Source: Gammaproteobacteria bacterium (GTDB lineage Bacteria > Pseudomonadota > Gammaproteobacteria > Arenicellales > Poriferihabitantaceae). From it: DNA of 64,000 nt. Made by a program: the position numbers and the translations under genes. This document shows, one piece after another, positions 33,529 through 41,914 of this stretch; within the stretch, counting starts at the first letter, position 1; every line of letters starts with the position of its first letter. The stretch covers positions 62,001-126,000 of the forward strand of contig JAUILZ010000012.1 in NCBI GenBank assembly GCA_030432755.1, read 5' to 3'. The notes under the pieces were generated by a model. The model was not told the origin of the DNA, did not search any database, and worked only from the letters and a program-made list of their open reading frames with translations.

Positions 33529-33915
33529 TCAGTGGCAGAACAGTGGAACGGTGGTGATCACGCTCACCAGCGGACTGCCACGCAGTCGGTTGAAGGTGTC
33601 AGGCGTGGGATCGGAGACGGCGACGATCAGCAGGTCGTCGATGAAGGTGGGCTCGACGCTGGCGACACCTGGCTCCCGTTCCAGCATCGCCAGCAAAGCC
33701 TCGCTATCGCTGGAGGAAACATAATAGGTCCTGGCACCTTCGGCAAGACCGGAGCGAACCTGGAACTGGGTCATGTAAGCGAGCCGCGCCGCGTCCGCCA
33801 GCCAGCGACCGCCGCCCTGGTAGAGGAAACCGGCGAACCATCCCGCGCCGACGAGGAATCCCAGTAAAAGCACGGCGTGGACCGGGTGAAGTCCGCTACG
33901 GCGTTGCAGCTCCAT
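33529..33915 (-). CDS. Small membrane-anchored hypothetical protein
   Basis: This 128-aa protein has one hydrophobic helix at residues 13-32 (HAVLLLGFLVGAGWFAGFLYQGGG) and a soluble C-terminal part with FQVRSGLAEGARTYYVSSSDSEALLAMLEREPGVASVEPTF, a ferredoxin-like beta-alpha-beta pattern. I do not recognise the family. It is the first gene of the unit with the HAD, thiolase and acyl-CoA dehydrogenase genes, and a good promoter lies directly in front of it. Confidence 0.7.
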   Translation of the reverse strand: MELQRRSGLHPVHAVLLLGFLVGAGWFAGFLYQGGGRWLADAARLAYMTQFQVRSGLAEGARTYYVSSSDSEALLAMLEREPGVASVEPTFIDDLLIVAVSDPTPDTFNRLRGSPLVSVITTVPLFCH

Positions 33916-33922
33916 AACTTCG

Positions 33923-33962
33923 CATAATGTATATTATGTAAAGTAACGTATCAGCGCGTCAA
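33923..33962 (-). promoter_or_regulatory. Promoter with overlapping inverted repeat
   Basis: On the minus strand TTGACG (33957-33962) and CATAAT (33933-33938) are spaced by 18 bases, close to a sigma-70 consensus, with transcription expected about 10 bases before the ATG at 33915. The -10 is one arm of an inverted repeat, CATAAT-GTAT-ATTATG (33923-33938), so a repressor could cover the start site. Confidence 0.55.
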
Positions 33963-34076
33963 TCTGTCGATACGCCATGTTCCCCTGCTTTCGAACGTGG
34001 CATCCTGCTCGCTTTATACCTCTCGGCGAATCTCCTGGTGACGACCCAGGCCAGGGCTGCGATCCCGTAACGCAAT

Positions 34077-34583
34077 TTACCGGCGGCTCGCCACCGCCAC
34101 CAGTGACAGCAGGCAAACCACCAGCATCACCACGCTGAGCACGATCAGGACCTCCGCCATGGAGATACGGAACACCAGGAACGGCGTGTAGCCACAGGGT
34201 TCGTGGATCTTGAACAGCCAGGGGATCCACTGTTCCAGTGCCAGCCAGTCCGGCAGGCCGGACTGCATCTGGCATTCGCCCATGATCCAGCCACGCTCGG
34301 TACCGAGCAACTGGTAGGATCGCTCCGTCATCCAGGCCCAGATGCCGGTGGTGAGCGCCATCAACAGGATCCCGATAGCCGGAATGCCGGCCAGGAAAAA
34401 CCCGGCGACGCTGACCAGCAACAGCGCGAACAGGAGCATGCGCACGTGAATGCAGAGCACGCATGGCAGGTAGTCGAGGACGTACTGGTAGTAGAGGGCG
34501 ACCCCTTCCAGCAGGAGGCAGAGGACGATCAGGGCAAGCCACCACAGGCGGCTGGCCGGTAAACGGGCGAGTCGATTCAGCAT
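34077..34583 (-). CDS. dsbB: Disulfide bond formation protein DsbB
   Basis: This 168-aa inner-membrane quinone reductase regenerates DsbA. I use ATG at 34583 (MLNRLARLPASRLWWLALIVL), since the upstream extension is unconserved. Four hydrophobic helices are seen. The first periplasmic loop has the CVLC redox pair in LPCVLCIHVRMLLF, and the second loop has Cys in GECQM and Cys in HEPCGY. These are the four essential cysteines. The 160-base gap after the gene up to the hypothetical protein's start carries that gene's promoter. Confidence 0.94.
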   Translation of the reverse strand: MLNRLARLPASRLWWLALIVLCLLLEGVALYYQYVLDYLPCVLCIHVRMLLFALLLVSVAGFFLAGIPAIGILLMALTTGIWAWMTERSYQLLGTERGWIMGECQMQSGLPDWLALEQWIPWLFKIHEPCGYTPFLVFRISMAEVLIVLSVVMLVVCLLSLVAVASRR

Positions 34584-34676
34584 GGGGAAATTGTAGCCGA
34601 AGCCCCGTCCGGGGTGGCGCTCCCGCTCTATGCCCGTCCGGCAGGCCACCCTGCCCTGGCCATGACCTGTCGGGCG

Positions 34677-35399
34677 CTACTGCTTCTGGATCGACTCGAT
34701 GATCGCGTTGGTTCCTTCGTGGCGAACGTCGATGCCGTGCTTGATGAATACCAGGTGGCCGGCGATGTTCTTGGCGTGGCCGCCGAAGCGCTCGAGGGCG
34801 CGGATGCCCAGCACGATGTCGACGAAGTTGCCGACGTTGCGCGAGTCTTCCATGATAAAGGTACTCAGGTGCCTGAGGATGGACTGGAGCTGGTCGTCCA
34901 GCTTGAGACCCATGTGGAGCACTTCCAATGCACCCTCGACGTCGAGGTCATCGAACGTGGACATACTTCGCGAGAGCATCCTTCCAACATACTCGGCCAG
35001 GGAATAGATATCCCTGAGAATTTCCTCGCTGGGCGGACGGCTGGCACCCTCGTGGAAACGGATGGTCAGGCCGGCAATCTTGCGCGCCTCGTCCCCGGCA
35101 CGTTCGAGGTCGCTGACGATCTTGCCTACCGCGATAATTTCCCTGAGATCCTTGGCCACCGGGGCGCGCTTCGCGATGATCGTGGTGATCAGGTCGTCCG
35201 CATCGATATCGAGCTGGTTCAGCCGCGAGTCGTTGTTGATCACATCGTAAGCTTTCTCGGGGTCTTCGCGGTGCAGTGTCTCCACCGCATCGTTGAGCTG
35301 CCTGATCGCGAGCTTGCCCATCTCCACCACGATCGAATGCAACTCCTTCATCTCGTCGTCGAAGCGGGTGAAGATATGTCCTTCGCCTTGAATGGTCAT
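34677..35399 (-). CDS. phoU: Phosphate signalling complex protein PhoU
   Basis: This 240-aa helical protein represses the Pho regulon via PstB and PhoR when phosphate is ample. ATG 35399 begins MTIQGEGHIFTRFDDEMKELHSIVVEMG; the frame is open 33 codons further upstream without conservation. Both PhoU metal-binding repeats are visible: DLERAGDEARKIAGL and ALERFGGHAKNIAGHLVF, fitting E(D)xxxD-type helices. Its place behind pstB is standard. Confidence 0.95.
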   Translation of the reverse strand: MTIQGEGHIFTRFDDEMKELHSIVVEMGKLAIRQLNDAVETLHREDPEKAYDVINNDSRLNQLDIDADDLITTIIAKRAPVAKDLREIIAVGKIVSDLERAGDEARKIAGLTIRFHEGASRPPSEEILRDIYSLAEYVGRMLSRSMSTFDDLDVEGALEVLHMGLKLDDQLQSILRHLSTFIMEDSRNVGNFVDIVLGIRALERFGGHAKNIAGHLVFIKHGIDVRHEGTNAIIESIQKQ

Positions 35400-35433
35400 T
35401 TCTCTGCTGCCTGTTTGGTGTGGAGTGGGTGGT

Positions 35434-36285
35434 TCAGCCGAAACGGCCGGTGATATAGCCTTCGGTGAGGCCGTGGGTGGGCTTGGTGAATATATCATCC
35501 GTCGGACCGACCTCGACCAGCTTGCCGAGGTGGAAATACGCGGTACGCTGGGAGACGCGCGCCGCCTGCTGCATCGAGTGAGTCACGATGGCGATGGAGT
35601 ATTGCTCCCGCAGTTCGTCGATCAATTCCTCGATCTTCGCCGTAGCGATGGGATCGAGCGCGGAACACGGTTCGTCCATGAGGATCACCTCGGGGCTGAT
35701 GGCGATGGCGCGGGCAATGCAGAGGCGCTGCTGCTGGCCACCGGAGAGGCCGGTGCCGGGCTTGTCCAGGCGATCGCTAACCTCGTTCCAGAGACCCGCT
35801 TTTTTCAGGCTCTTCTCGACTACCTCGTCGAGTTCCGCCCTGGTCTTCGTCAGACCGTGCAGGCGCACTCCGTAAGCGACATTGTCGTATACCGACTTGG
35901 GAAACGGGTTGGGCTTCTGGAACACCATGCCCACGCGCGCACGCAGAAGGACAATGTCCATGGCGCGGTCGTAGATGTCCTCTCCTTCAAGACGGATATC
36001 ACCGGATACACGGCAGATATCGATGGTGTCGTTCATCCGGTTCAGGCAGCGCAGGAACGTGGACTTGCCGCACCCGGACGGGCCGATCATGGCGATGACC
36101 TCGTTCCTGCCGATGTCCACGGAGACGTTATAGATCGCCTGCTTATCGCCATAATGCACGTCGACGTTGCGACAGGTCATGGCGGCATCGTCCGCGGTGA
36201 TCGTACCCACGGTAACGAAGTCTGGATTGTCGACGACATCCTTCTCTAGAAGGCTGGACGTCGAATTGCTGGCTTCTTGGTTCAT
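35434..36285 (-). CDS. pstB: Phosphate ABC transporter ATP-binding protein PstB
   Basis: This 283-aa ATPase of the high-affinity phosphate importer has Walker [10 protein letters not shown] at 68-76, [20 protein letters not shown] around the Q-loop, signature [16 protein letters not shown], Walker [14 protein letters not shown] and H-loop [25 protein letters not shown] features are PstB-specific. About 33 N-terminal residues precede the ABC fold. It stands between pstA and phoU, all on the minus strand. Confidence 0.97.
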   Translation of the reverse strand: MNQEASNSTSSLLEKDVVDNPDFVTVGTITADDAAMTCRNVDVHYGDKQAIYNVSVDIGRNEVIAMIGPSGCGKSTFLRCLNRMNDTIDICRVSGDIRLEGEDIYDRAMDIVLLRARVGMVFQKPNPFPKSVYDNVAYGVRLHGLTKTRAELDEVVEKSLKKAGLWNEVSDRLDKPGTGLSGGQQQRLCIARAIAISPEVILMDEPCSALDPIATAKIEELIDELREQYSIAIVTHSMQQAARVSQRTAYFHLGKLVEVGPTDDIFTKPTHGLTEGYITGRFG

Positions 36286-36308
36286 GATTCAATGCGAGGG
36301 ATATGGGA

Positions 36309-37580
36309 TTACCAGCGGCGTTCCAGCTTTTTACGCAGGAGCACGATGAAACCGTTGATCGCCACCAGGAACATCAACAGGACCATGATGGCGGCGGAAG
36401 TGCGTTCGACGAAGGCGCGCTCGGGGCTGTCGGACCAGAGGTATATCTGCACCGGCAATGCCGTACCGGGATCGAGCGGGCTCGTGGGAACGTCGACGAT
36501 GAATGCCACCATACCGATGACCAGCAACGGCGCGGTCTCGCCAAGGGCCTGGGCGAGACCGATGATGGAACCGGTCAGCATACCGGGCATGGCCAGCGGC
36601 AGGACGTGGTGCAGCACCGTCTGGATCGGCGAGGCGCCAACGCCCAGCGCGGCCTCACGTATGCTCGGCGGTACCGCCGCCAGTGCCGCGCGGCTGGAGA
36701 TGATGATCGTCGGCAGGGTCATCAGCGAGAGCACCATGCCGCCCACCAGAGGCACCGATCGTGGCAGGCCGAATGCGTTGAGGAAAATCGCGAGGCCGAG
36801 GAGGCCGAAAATGATTGACGGAACCGCCGCGAGGTTGTTGATGTTCACCTCGATGATGTCCGTGATCCGGTTTTTCGGCGCGAATTCCTGCAGGTAAATC
36901 GCCGCCGCGACGCCGATGGGGAACGCCAGCAGCATGCACACGGCGATGGTGAAGAACGAACCCATGATCGCGCCGAAAATACCGGCCTGTTCCGGCTCGC
37001 GGGAATCGCCGTTGGTGAAGAAGGGCTCGTTGAAGCGCTTCTCCACCCTGCCCTCGTCTACCCACTGGTCGATCCAGCCGATGGCGTTGTCCTTGAGTCG
37101 CCGGTTAGCCTCTGGCTCATTGCGGTCGATGCGCCCCTTCATGAACACGTCCACCTCGTCGTCGGCCAGCAACCACACCGGGGTGACGCCACCGGCCAGG
37201 GAAGGATCCTCGAGCAGCATCTCACGCAGGTCATACTGCGCGCCGTTACTCACCAGGCCATAGAGCGCGCGCCTGTCGGTGCGGCCGGAGACCTCCGGGA
37301 AGGCATTCCGCAGACTGTCCTTGATGATGCCGTCGAAGTTCGCCGCGGCGATGGACTCCGGCGTGATCTCTCCGCCGAACTGTGCCGCTGACAAGTCGAC
37401 GTCAATCTGTACGTAAGTCTGAACGAACGCCTTGTAACCATTGGAGACTGTGGTGACCAGGAGGAAACCCAGGAACAGTATGCCAACGAGAATCGAGAGC
37501 GCACCATACCACCGGAATCGACGCTCGCGCGCGTAGCGCTTGCCCAGCGTTTTCTGCACCAGTTGTCGCGACGTGCTCAT
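36309..37580 (-). CDS. pstA: Phosphate ABC transporter permease PstA
   Basis: This 423-aa permease is longer than E. coli PstA (296) because of a large periplasmic insert between the first and second membrane helices (about residues 50-190), as in many marine and gammaproteobacterial PstA proteins. The transport domain includes GIFGAIMGSFFTIAVCMLLAFPIGVAAAIYLQEFA and the EAA loop REAALGVGASPIQTVLHHVLPLAMPGML. It ends in RKKLERRW. The ATG overlaps the pstC stop by four bases. Confidence 0.95.
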   Translation of the reverse strand: MSTSRQLVQKTLGKRYARERRFRWYGALSILVGILFLGFLLVTTVSNGYKAFVQTYVQIDVDLSAAQFGGEITPESIAAANFDGIIKDSLRNAFPEVSGRTDRRALYGLVSNGAQYDLREMLLEDPSLAGGVTPVWLLADDEVDVFMKGRIDRNEPEANRRLKDNAIGWIDQWVDEGRVEKRFNEPFFTNGDSREPEQAGIFGAIMGSFFTIAVCMLLAFPIGVAAAIYLQEFAPKNRITDIIEVNINNLAAVPSIIFGLLGLAIFLNAFGLPRSVPLVGGMVLSLMTLPTIIISSRAALAAVPPSIREAALGVGASPIQTVLHHVLPLAMPGMLTGSIIGLAQALGETAPLLVIGMVAFIVDVPTSPLDPGTALPVQIYLWSDSPERAFVERTSAAIMVLLMFLVAINGFIVLLRKKLERRW

Positions 37581-38581
37581 TCGTATTGCTCCTTGTACTT
37601 GCGCACTACCCGCAGGGCAATGACATTGAGAATCAGGGTGATGACGAACAGCACCAGGCCAAGGGCGAACGCGGCCAGGGTTTTCGGGCTGTCGAATTCC
37701 TGGTCACCGACGAGCAGCGTGACGATCTGCACCGTAACCGTGGTCACCGATTCGAATGGATTGGCGGTGAGATTGGCCGCGAGGCCCGCCGCCATGACCA
37801 CGATCATGGTCTCGCCGATGGCGCGCGACACCGCCAGCAGAAAACTGCCGACGATGCCGGGCAACGCCGCGGGCAGGATCACCTTGCGGATGGTCTCCGA
37901 GCGGGTGGCGCCGAGGCCATAGGAGCCGTCGCGCATCGCCTGGGGCACCGAGTTGATGACGTCATCGGAAAGGGACGAAACGAAAGGCAGGATCATTATG
38001 CCCATGACCACACCCGCGGCGAGCGCGCTCTCGCTGGAGACGTCGAAGCCCAGTGAATCCGCGGTGCGGCGTATCATGGGGGCCACGGTGAGCGCAGCGA
38101 AGAAGCCATAGACCACTGTCGGAATACCCGCCAGGATCTCGAGCAGCGGCTTGGCGAATGCGCGCACCATGGGAGTGGCGTATTCCGACAGGTAGATCGC
38201 GGACATCAGCCCCAGTGGGACGGCGATGATCATCGCGATGATCGTGATCAGGAAGGTGCCGGCGAACAATGGCACCGCGCCGAAGGCGCCCGAGGACCCT
38301 ACCTGGTCGGAGCGGATCGCGGTCTGGGGAGACCACTCGAGGCCGAACAGGAAGTCTGTGATCGGTACCGCCTGGAAGAAGCGGATCGACTCGAACAGCA
38401 CCGACAACACGATGCCGACGGTGGTGAAAATCGCGATACAGGCGCAGGAAATGAGGAACGTCGTGATCAACAGTTCCACGCGCTTTCTGAGAACCCGGTT
38501 GTGGCGGGTGAAGTTCAGCGCCAGGATCAGGAACGCGGGTCCGAGGATGAAGCCTGCGAACAGCAGCAGCAGGATGTTCAT
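37577..38581 (-). CDS. pstC: Phosphate ABC transporter permease PstC
   Basis: This 334-aa permease is the partner of PstA. The core includes LFAGTFLITIIAMIIAVPLGLMSAIYLSEYA, GIPTVVYGFFAALTVAP and the EAA loop MRDGSYGLGATRSETIRKVILPAALPGIVGS, all typical. Six or more membrane helices are visible. It starts 165 bases behind pstS; a terminator lies in that gap, so its mRNA level is expected to be lower than that of the binding protein. Confidence 0.95.
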   Translation of the reverse strand: MNILLLLFAGFILGPAFLILALNFTRHNRVLRKRVELLITTFLISCACIAIFTTVGIVLSVLFESIRFFQAVPITDFLFGLEWSPQTAIRSDQVGSSGAFGAVPLFAGTFLITIIAMIIAVPLGLMSAIYLSEYATPMVRAFAKPLLEILAGIPTVVYGFFAALTVAPMIRRTADSLGFDVSSESALAAGVVMGIMILPFVSSLSDDVINSVPQAMRDGSYGLGATRSETIRKVILPAALPGIVGSFLLAVSRAIGETMIVVMAAGLAANLTANPFESVTTVTVQIVTLLVGDQEFDSPKTLAAFALGLVLFVITLILNVIALRVVRKYKEQYE

Positions 38582-38683
38582 TGCGGTTTTGGCAGGGTCT
38601 GGATGTTCGACGACGTGGAATCGGGCGCCGCCGCGATACTGATACTACTTTGCCAGCGGTGCGCGCGGAATTGCAATGCCACG

Positions 38684-38720
38684 AAAAAGGGGCTGCCGAC
38701 TTGCGATCGGACAGCCCCTT
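38684..38720 (-). terminator. Rho-independent terminator between pstS and pstC
   Basis: Read on the minus strand, AAGGGGCTG and CAGCCCCTT pair over 9 bp, then a T-tract follows (5 T at 38688-38684). It starts 27 bases behind the pstS stop. Leaky termination would give high PstS and lower PstCAB, the usual ratio. Confidence 0.75.
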
Positions 38721-38746
38721 GGTCGCGGGGGAACGCGAGTTCCCCT

Positions 38747-39784
38747 TTACATCGCGAGCGAGGTCTTGTTCTGGACAGCGGCCTGGAACTGCTGGCGCTC
38801 CTCGGCGGCCATCGGGATCAGGCCCTTGTCGGTGAGGTAGCCCTCGTCGCCGAACGCGGCGTCATCTGTGAACGCAGCCATGTATTCCTCGATGCCGGGA
38901 ATCGTGCCGATGTGTGCGGTCTTGACGTAGAAATACAGCGGGCGGGAAACCGGGTAGGATCCATCGGCGATGAGATCGAATTCCGGCGCAACGCCGTCGA
39001 TCAATGCGCCCTGGATCACGTCGGCGTTCTGATCGAGGAAGCTGAAACCGAAGATGCCCAGGGCGTCCGGGTTCTCCTGCAGTTTCTGGATGATCAGGTT
39101 GTCGTTCTCGCCGGCCTCGATGTAGGCGCCGTCCTCACGCACGGTGTGACAGGCTGCCTTCCAGGCATCCTTGTCGCTCTTGGCCATGGCCTCGACCCAC
39201 TCGGTGGTATCGCAGCCGGTTTCCATCACCAGCTCGGTGAATGCGTCACGGGTACCCGAGGTCGGCGGCGGCCCGAGCACCTCGATCTTGATCGCGGGTA
39301 GGTCGGCGTTGACGTCGGCCCAGGTCATGTAGGGATTCGCCACCAGGGATTCGCTGCCATCCGGGTTCGGCACTTCCTTGGCCAGGGCCAGGTAGATGTC
39401 ACGGCGGGTCACACTGAGCTGTTCGGCTTCCTTGGAGCTGCCGAGAACGATGCCGTCATAGCCGACCTTGACTTCGATGATATCGGTGACGCCGTTCTCC
39501 TGGCACTGGTCGAACTCGGACTTCTTGATCCGGCGCGATGCATTGGTCACGTCGGGATGCTGTTCACCGACGCCGGAACAGAACAGTTTCATGCCGCCGC
39601 CGGAGCCGGTGGACTCGATGATGGGGGTCTTGTAATCGGTGGTCTTGCCGAAGTTCTCCGCCACCACGGTGGCGAACGGGTAAACCGTGGAAGAACCCAC
39701 GATCATGATGTTGTCGCGGGCCTCGGCGACTCCTGCTGCGGTCAGCAGGCCGAGGGCCAGCAGTGAAGTGGCGCTTTTACGCAT
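38747..39784 (-). CDS. pstS: Phosphate ABC transporter periplasmic substrate-binding protein PstS
   Basis: This 345-aa protein has a Sec signal (MRKSATSLLALGLLTAAGVAEA). The mature start RDNIMIVGSSTVYPFATVVAENFGK is the classic phosphate-binding pattern, followed by IESTGSGGGMKLFCSGVG (phosphate loop), TNASRRIKKSEFDQC, GTRDAFTELV and PVSRPLYFYVKTAHIG. I chose ATG 39784, since the frame upstream is an unconserved extension across the Pho box. It is preceded by a Pho box and followed by a terminator. Confidence 0.95.
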   Translation of the reverse strand: MRKSATSLLALGLLTAAGVAEARDNIMIVGSSTVYPFATVVAENFGKTTDYKTPIIESTGSGGGMKLFCSGVGEQHPDVTNASRRIKKSEFDQCQENGVTDIIEVKVGYDGIVLGSSKEAEQLSVTRRDIYLALAKEVPNPDGSESLVANPYMTWADVNADLPAIKIEVLGPPPTSGTRDAFTELVMETGCDTTEWVEAMAKSDKDAWKAACHTVREDGAYIEAGENDNLIIQKLQENPDALGIFGFSFLDQNADVIQGALIDGVAPEFDLIADGSYPVSRPLYFYVKTAHIGTIPGIEEYMAAFTDDAAFGDEGYLTDKGLIPMAAEERQQFQAAVQNKTSLAM

Positions 39785-39848
39785 GAGATTCGACTCCAGT
39801 GTTGAGGGATTGGATGAAATTCGAGGACCGCGACTGTAAAAAAGCGGT

Positions 39849-39866
39849 GTTACAGGAATGTGACAG
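39849..39866 (-). promoter_or_regulatory. Pho box upstream of pstS
   Basis: On the minus strand the 18 bases CTGTCACATTCCTGTAAC contain two 7-base PhoB half-sites (CTGTCAC, CTGTAAC) separated by 4 bases, matching the known 11-base repeat of Pho boxes. A -10-like TACAGT follows about 11 bases later, as expected where PhoB replaces -35 contacts. It lies 65 bases before the pstS ATG. Confidence 0.8.
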
Positions 39867-39892
39867 CGCGCACTTTGCGCGCAGGTTTTTTT
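39866..39892 (+). terminator. Terminator-like hairpin on the plus strand beside the Pho box
   Basis: GCGCGC and GCGCGC flank a 5-base loop and are followed on the plus strand by AGG and a run of seven T (39886-39892). No plus-strand gene lies behind it, so it would stop antisense transcription running toward phoR. The hairpin also follows the phoR stop but lacks a T-tract in that direction. Confidence 0.45.
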
Positions 39893-39897
39893 AACGC

Positions 39898-41103
39898 TCA
39901 GTTGAGCAGCAGGTTGACCTGCTCGTGGTCCGCGCGTATGGAATCCCGGGGAAAATGGACGCTGAACACGCTCCCCTTGCCCACCTCGCTGCGGATCACC
40001 AGCCTGGCGTTGTGGCGGTTGACGATGTGATTGACGATGGCGAGGCCGAGGCCGGTCCCTCCCGCGGCGCGGGATCGCGCCGGGTCGGTGCGGTAGAAGC
40101 GCTCCGTCAGGCGCGGGATGTTCTCCTCCTCGATGCCGATCCCGGTGTCCTCGACGCTCAGGGAGGCGCCGACGAGATCCACGTTCCACAGGATGGAAAT
40201 GCTGCCGCCTTCCGGGGTGTAGCGCACGGCATTGGAGATCAGGTTGGTCACCAGGCTCTGAATCTCCTTGAAATTGCACATCAGGGAGAAGTTTTCATCG
40301 ATTTCACAGTGCACCGCCTGGTCCTTGAGCGCCGCCAGCGCCTCGGCATCCTGGCAGGCGCTGTGCATCAGCGGCGCCATGGGCGTGAACTGCTGCTCGA
40401 GATCCGCGTCGACATCCTCCAGCCTGGAAAGCAGCATCATGTCGTCGATGATCTGCTTGATGCGCTCGGTCTGCTCGAACATCTGCCGCACTGCCGGCCG
40501 CCACTGGGACCCGATGCCCTCCTCGGATTCCTCCTGCATCATCTCGAGATAGCCGTAGAGAATGCTGAGGGGGGTACGCAGTTCGTGTGAGGCGTTGGCA
40601 ACGAAATCCCGCCGGATCTGCTCGAGCTGGCGGATCTTGGTGATGTCCCGCCCCTGGAGCAGGAACTGGCCCCCGCGATAGGGCGCCACCCGGATACCGA
40701 GGCGGATGTTGCCGTCCGCGGGGGCGGCGCATTCAAAGGACTCGGCGTAGTCCTGGCGCGAGAGGTACTCGACGAAGCCGGGGATGGTCATGACCTGCCA
40801 GATCGGCTTGTCGATATTGCGCTGCAGGTCCAGGCCGAACCACTCACAGGCCGTATCGTTGGCCCACTTGAGCTGCCACTGGCCACCGGTGAGCAGCACC
40901 GCGTCCGGCGACGCGGACATGCTGCTCTGGAGGTCGGTGACGTCGCCGTCCGTGGATTCCGCGGCCGGGCTGGCCGGGCCCTCCGGGTCGAGGGCCTTTG
41001 CCGCGCGCCGCCGGCTGCCCTGGCGGAAAAGGACGAACCCCGCCGCCAGCAACATCAGCACAAGCGCCACGAGTGGCGCCCAGCCTTCGTTCAGCGCCGC
41101 CAT
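39898..41103 (-). CDS. phoR: Phosphate regulon sensor histidine kinase PhoR
   Basis: This 401-aa kinase has one clear N-terminal membrane segment (about residues 7-25), then a basic linker, a PAS domain (SMSASPDAVLLTGGQWQLKWANDTA and on), a HisKA domain with FVANASHELRTPLSILYGYLEMM (phospho-accepting His) and the ATPase core with NLISNAVRYTPEGG, DTGIGIEEENIPRLTERFYR and GGTGLGLAIVNHIV. Length and order match PhoR (431 in E. coli). It lies 7 bases behind phoB. Confidence 0.95.
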   Translation of the reverse strand: MAALNEGWAPLVALVLMLLAAGFVLFRQGSRRRAAKALDPEGPASPAAESTDGDVTDLQSSMSASPDAVLLTGGQWQLKWANDTACEWFGLDLQRNIDKPIWQVMTIPGFVEYLSRQDYAESFECAAPADGNIRLGIRVAPYRGGQFLLQGRDITKIRQLEQIRRDFVANASHELRTPLSILYGYLEMMQEESEEGIGSQWRPAVRQMFEQTERIKQIIDDMMLLSRLEDVDADLEQQFTPMAPLMHSACQDAEALAALKDQAVHCEIDENFSLMCNFKEIQSLVTNLISNAVRYTPEGGSISILWNVDLVGASLSVEDTGIGIEEENIPRLTERFYRTDPARSRAAGGTGLGLAIVNHIVNRHNARLVIRSEVGKGSVFSVHFPRDSIRADHEQVNLLLN

Positions 41104-41110
41104 GCCGGGT

Positions 41111-41800
41111 TCAGTCGGCGGTGGCCCGATATCCCACGCCGCGTACGGTCTTGATCAGGCCGGCATGCCCGTGCTTTTCGAGGATGGTGCGCAGCCGGCG
41201 GATATAAACATCCACCGTGCGTTCGTCGATGTAGTTGTCCTTGCCCCAGACCTGGTCGAGCAGGTGGGCGCGGTTGTATACCCGTCCCGGCTTGCGCAGG
41301 AACAGGTACAGCAGCTGGAATTCCTTGGTGCCGATCTCCACAAGGCTGCCGGCGATCTCCAGGGTGTAGCTGTCTGGATCGATGCGGATGTCGCCGTAGC
41401 TGACCGCCTCGCCGGAGCGCTGCGGCTTGCTGCGGCGGATGGCGGCGCGGATCCGGGCCATCAGTTCGTTGTTGGAAAACGGCTTGGTGACGTAGTCGTC
41501 CGCGCCGTGATCGAGCCCGCGGATCTTGTCCTCTTCCTCCCCGCGCGCTGTCACCATGATGATCGGAATATCCGCGGTGAGGGGGTGGGACTTGAGCTTG
41601 CGCGCGTAATCGACGCCGCTGTCGCCGGGCAACATCCAGTCGAGGAGCACGAGGTCGGGGATGCGATTGGCAATGCAGAGGTCCGCGGTGGATGCATCCC
41701 CGGCCTGCATCGCCTTGAATCCGTGGCGGTCGAGCACGAAGCGCAGCATCTCGTTGAGCGCGCTGTCATCCTCGACGATCAAGACGGTATCTTTTGACAT
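41111..41800 (-). CDS. phoB: Phosphate regulon response regulator PhoB
   Basis: This 229-aa OmpR-type regulator starts at ATG 41800 (MSKDTVLIVEDDSALNEML). The receiver has the acidic pair EDD, phospho-acceptor Asp in LVLLDWMLPGDSGV and Lys in YVTKPFSNNEL; the winged helix contains EFQLLYLFLRKPGRVYNRAHLLDQVWG and RTVDVYIRRLRTILE. This agrees closely with E. coli PhoB (229 aa). A Pho box directly in front suggests autoregulation. Confidence 0.96.
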   Translation of the reverse strand: MSKDTVLIVEDDSALNEMLRFVLDRHGFKAMQAGDASTADLCIANRIPDLVLLDWMLPGDSGVDYARKLKSHPLTADIPIIMVTARGEEEDKIRGLDHGADDYVTKPFSNNELMARIRAAIRRSKPQRSGEAVSYGDIRIDPDSYTLEIAGSLVEIGTKEFQLLYLFLRKPGRVYNRAHLLDQVWGKDNYIDERTVDVYIRRLRTILEKHGHAGLIKTVRGVGYRATAD

Positions 41801-41822
41801 GGCGCGATTGGAACCGGGAATT

Positions 41823-41840
41823 GTTACAGCAATATGAAAG
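41823..41840 (-). promoter_or_regulatory. Pho box upstream of phoB
   Basis: Minus-strand CTTTCATATTGCTGTAAC gives two half-sites (CTTTCAT, CTGTAAC) with a 4-base spacer. It ends 22 bases before the phoB ATG, so transcription would start close to the coding region. It supports phoB autoinduction under phosphate starvation. Confidence 0.7.
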
Positions 41841-41914
41841 TGTAGTACAAAGCGCTGCGCGGCGGCGAATACACCGCCGATGGCATAATACGCCCCTTCC
41901 ATCGCTCCCATACC

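Noticed and set aside
33934..34545. Minus-strand frame of 203 codons overlapping dsbB
   Set aside because: Runs in a different frame through dsbB and the promoter at 33923-33962; Arg/Pro-rich shadow.
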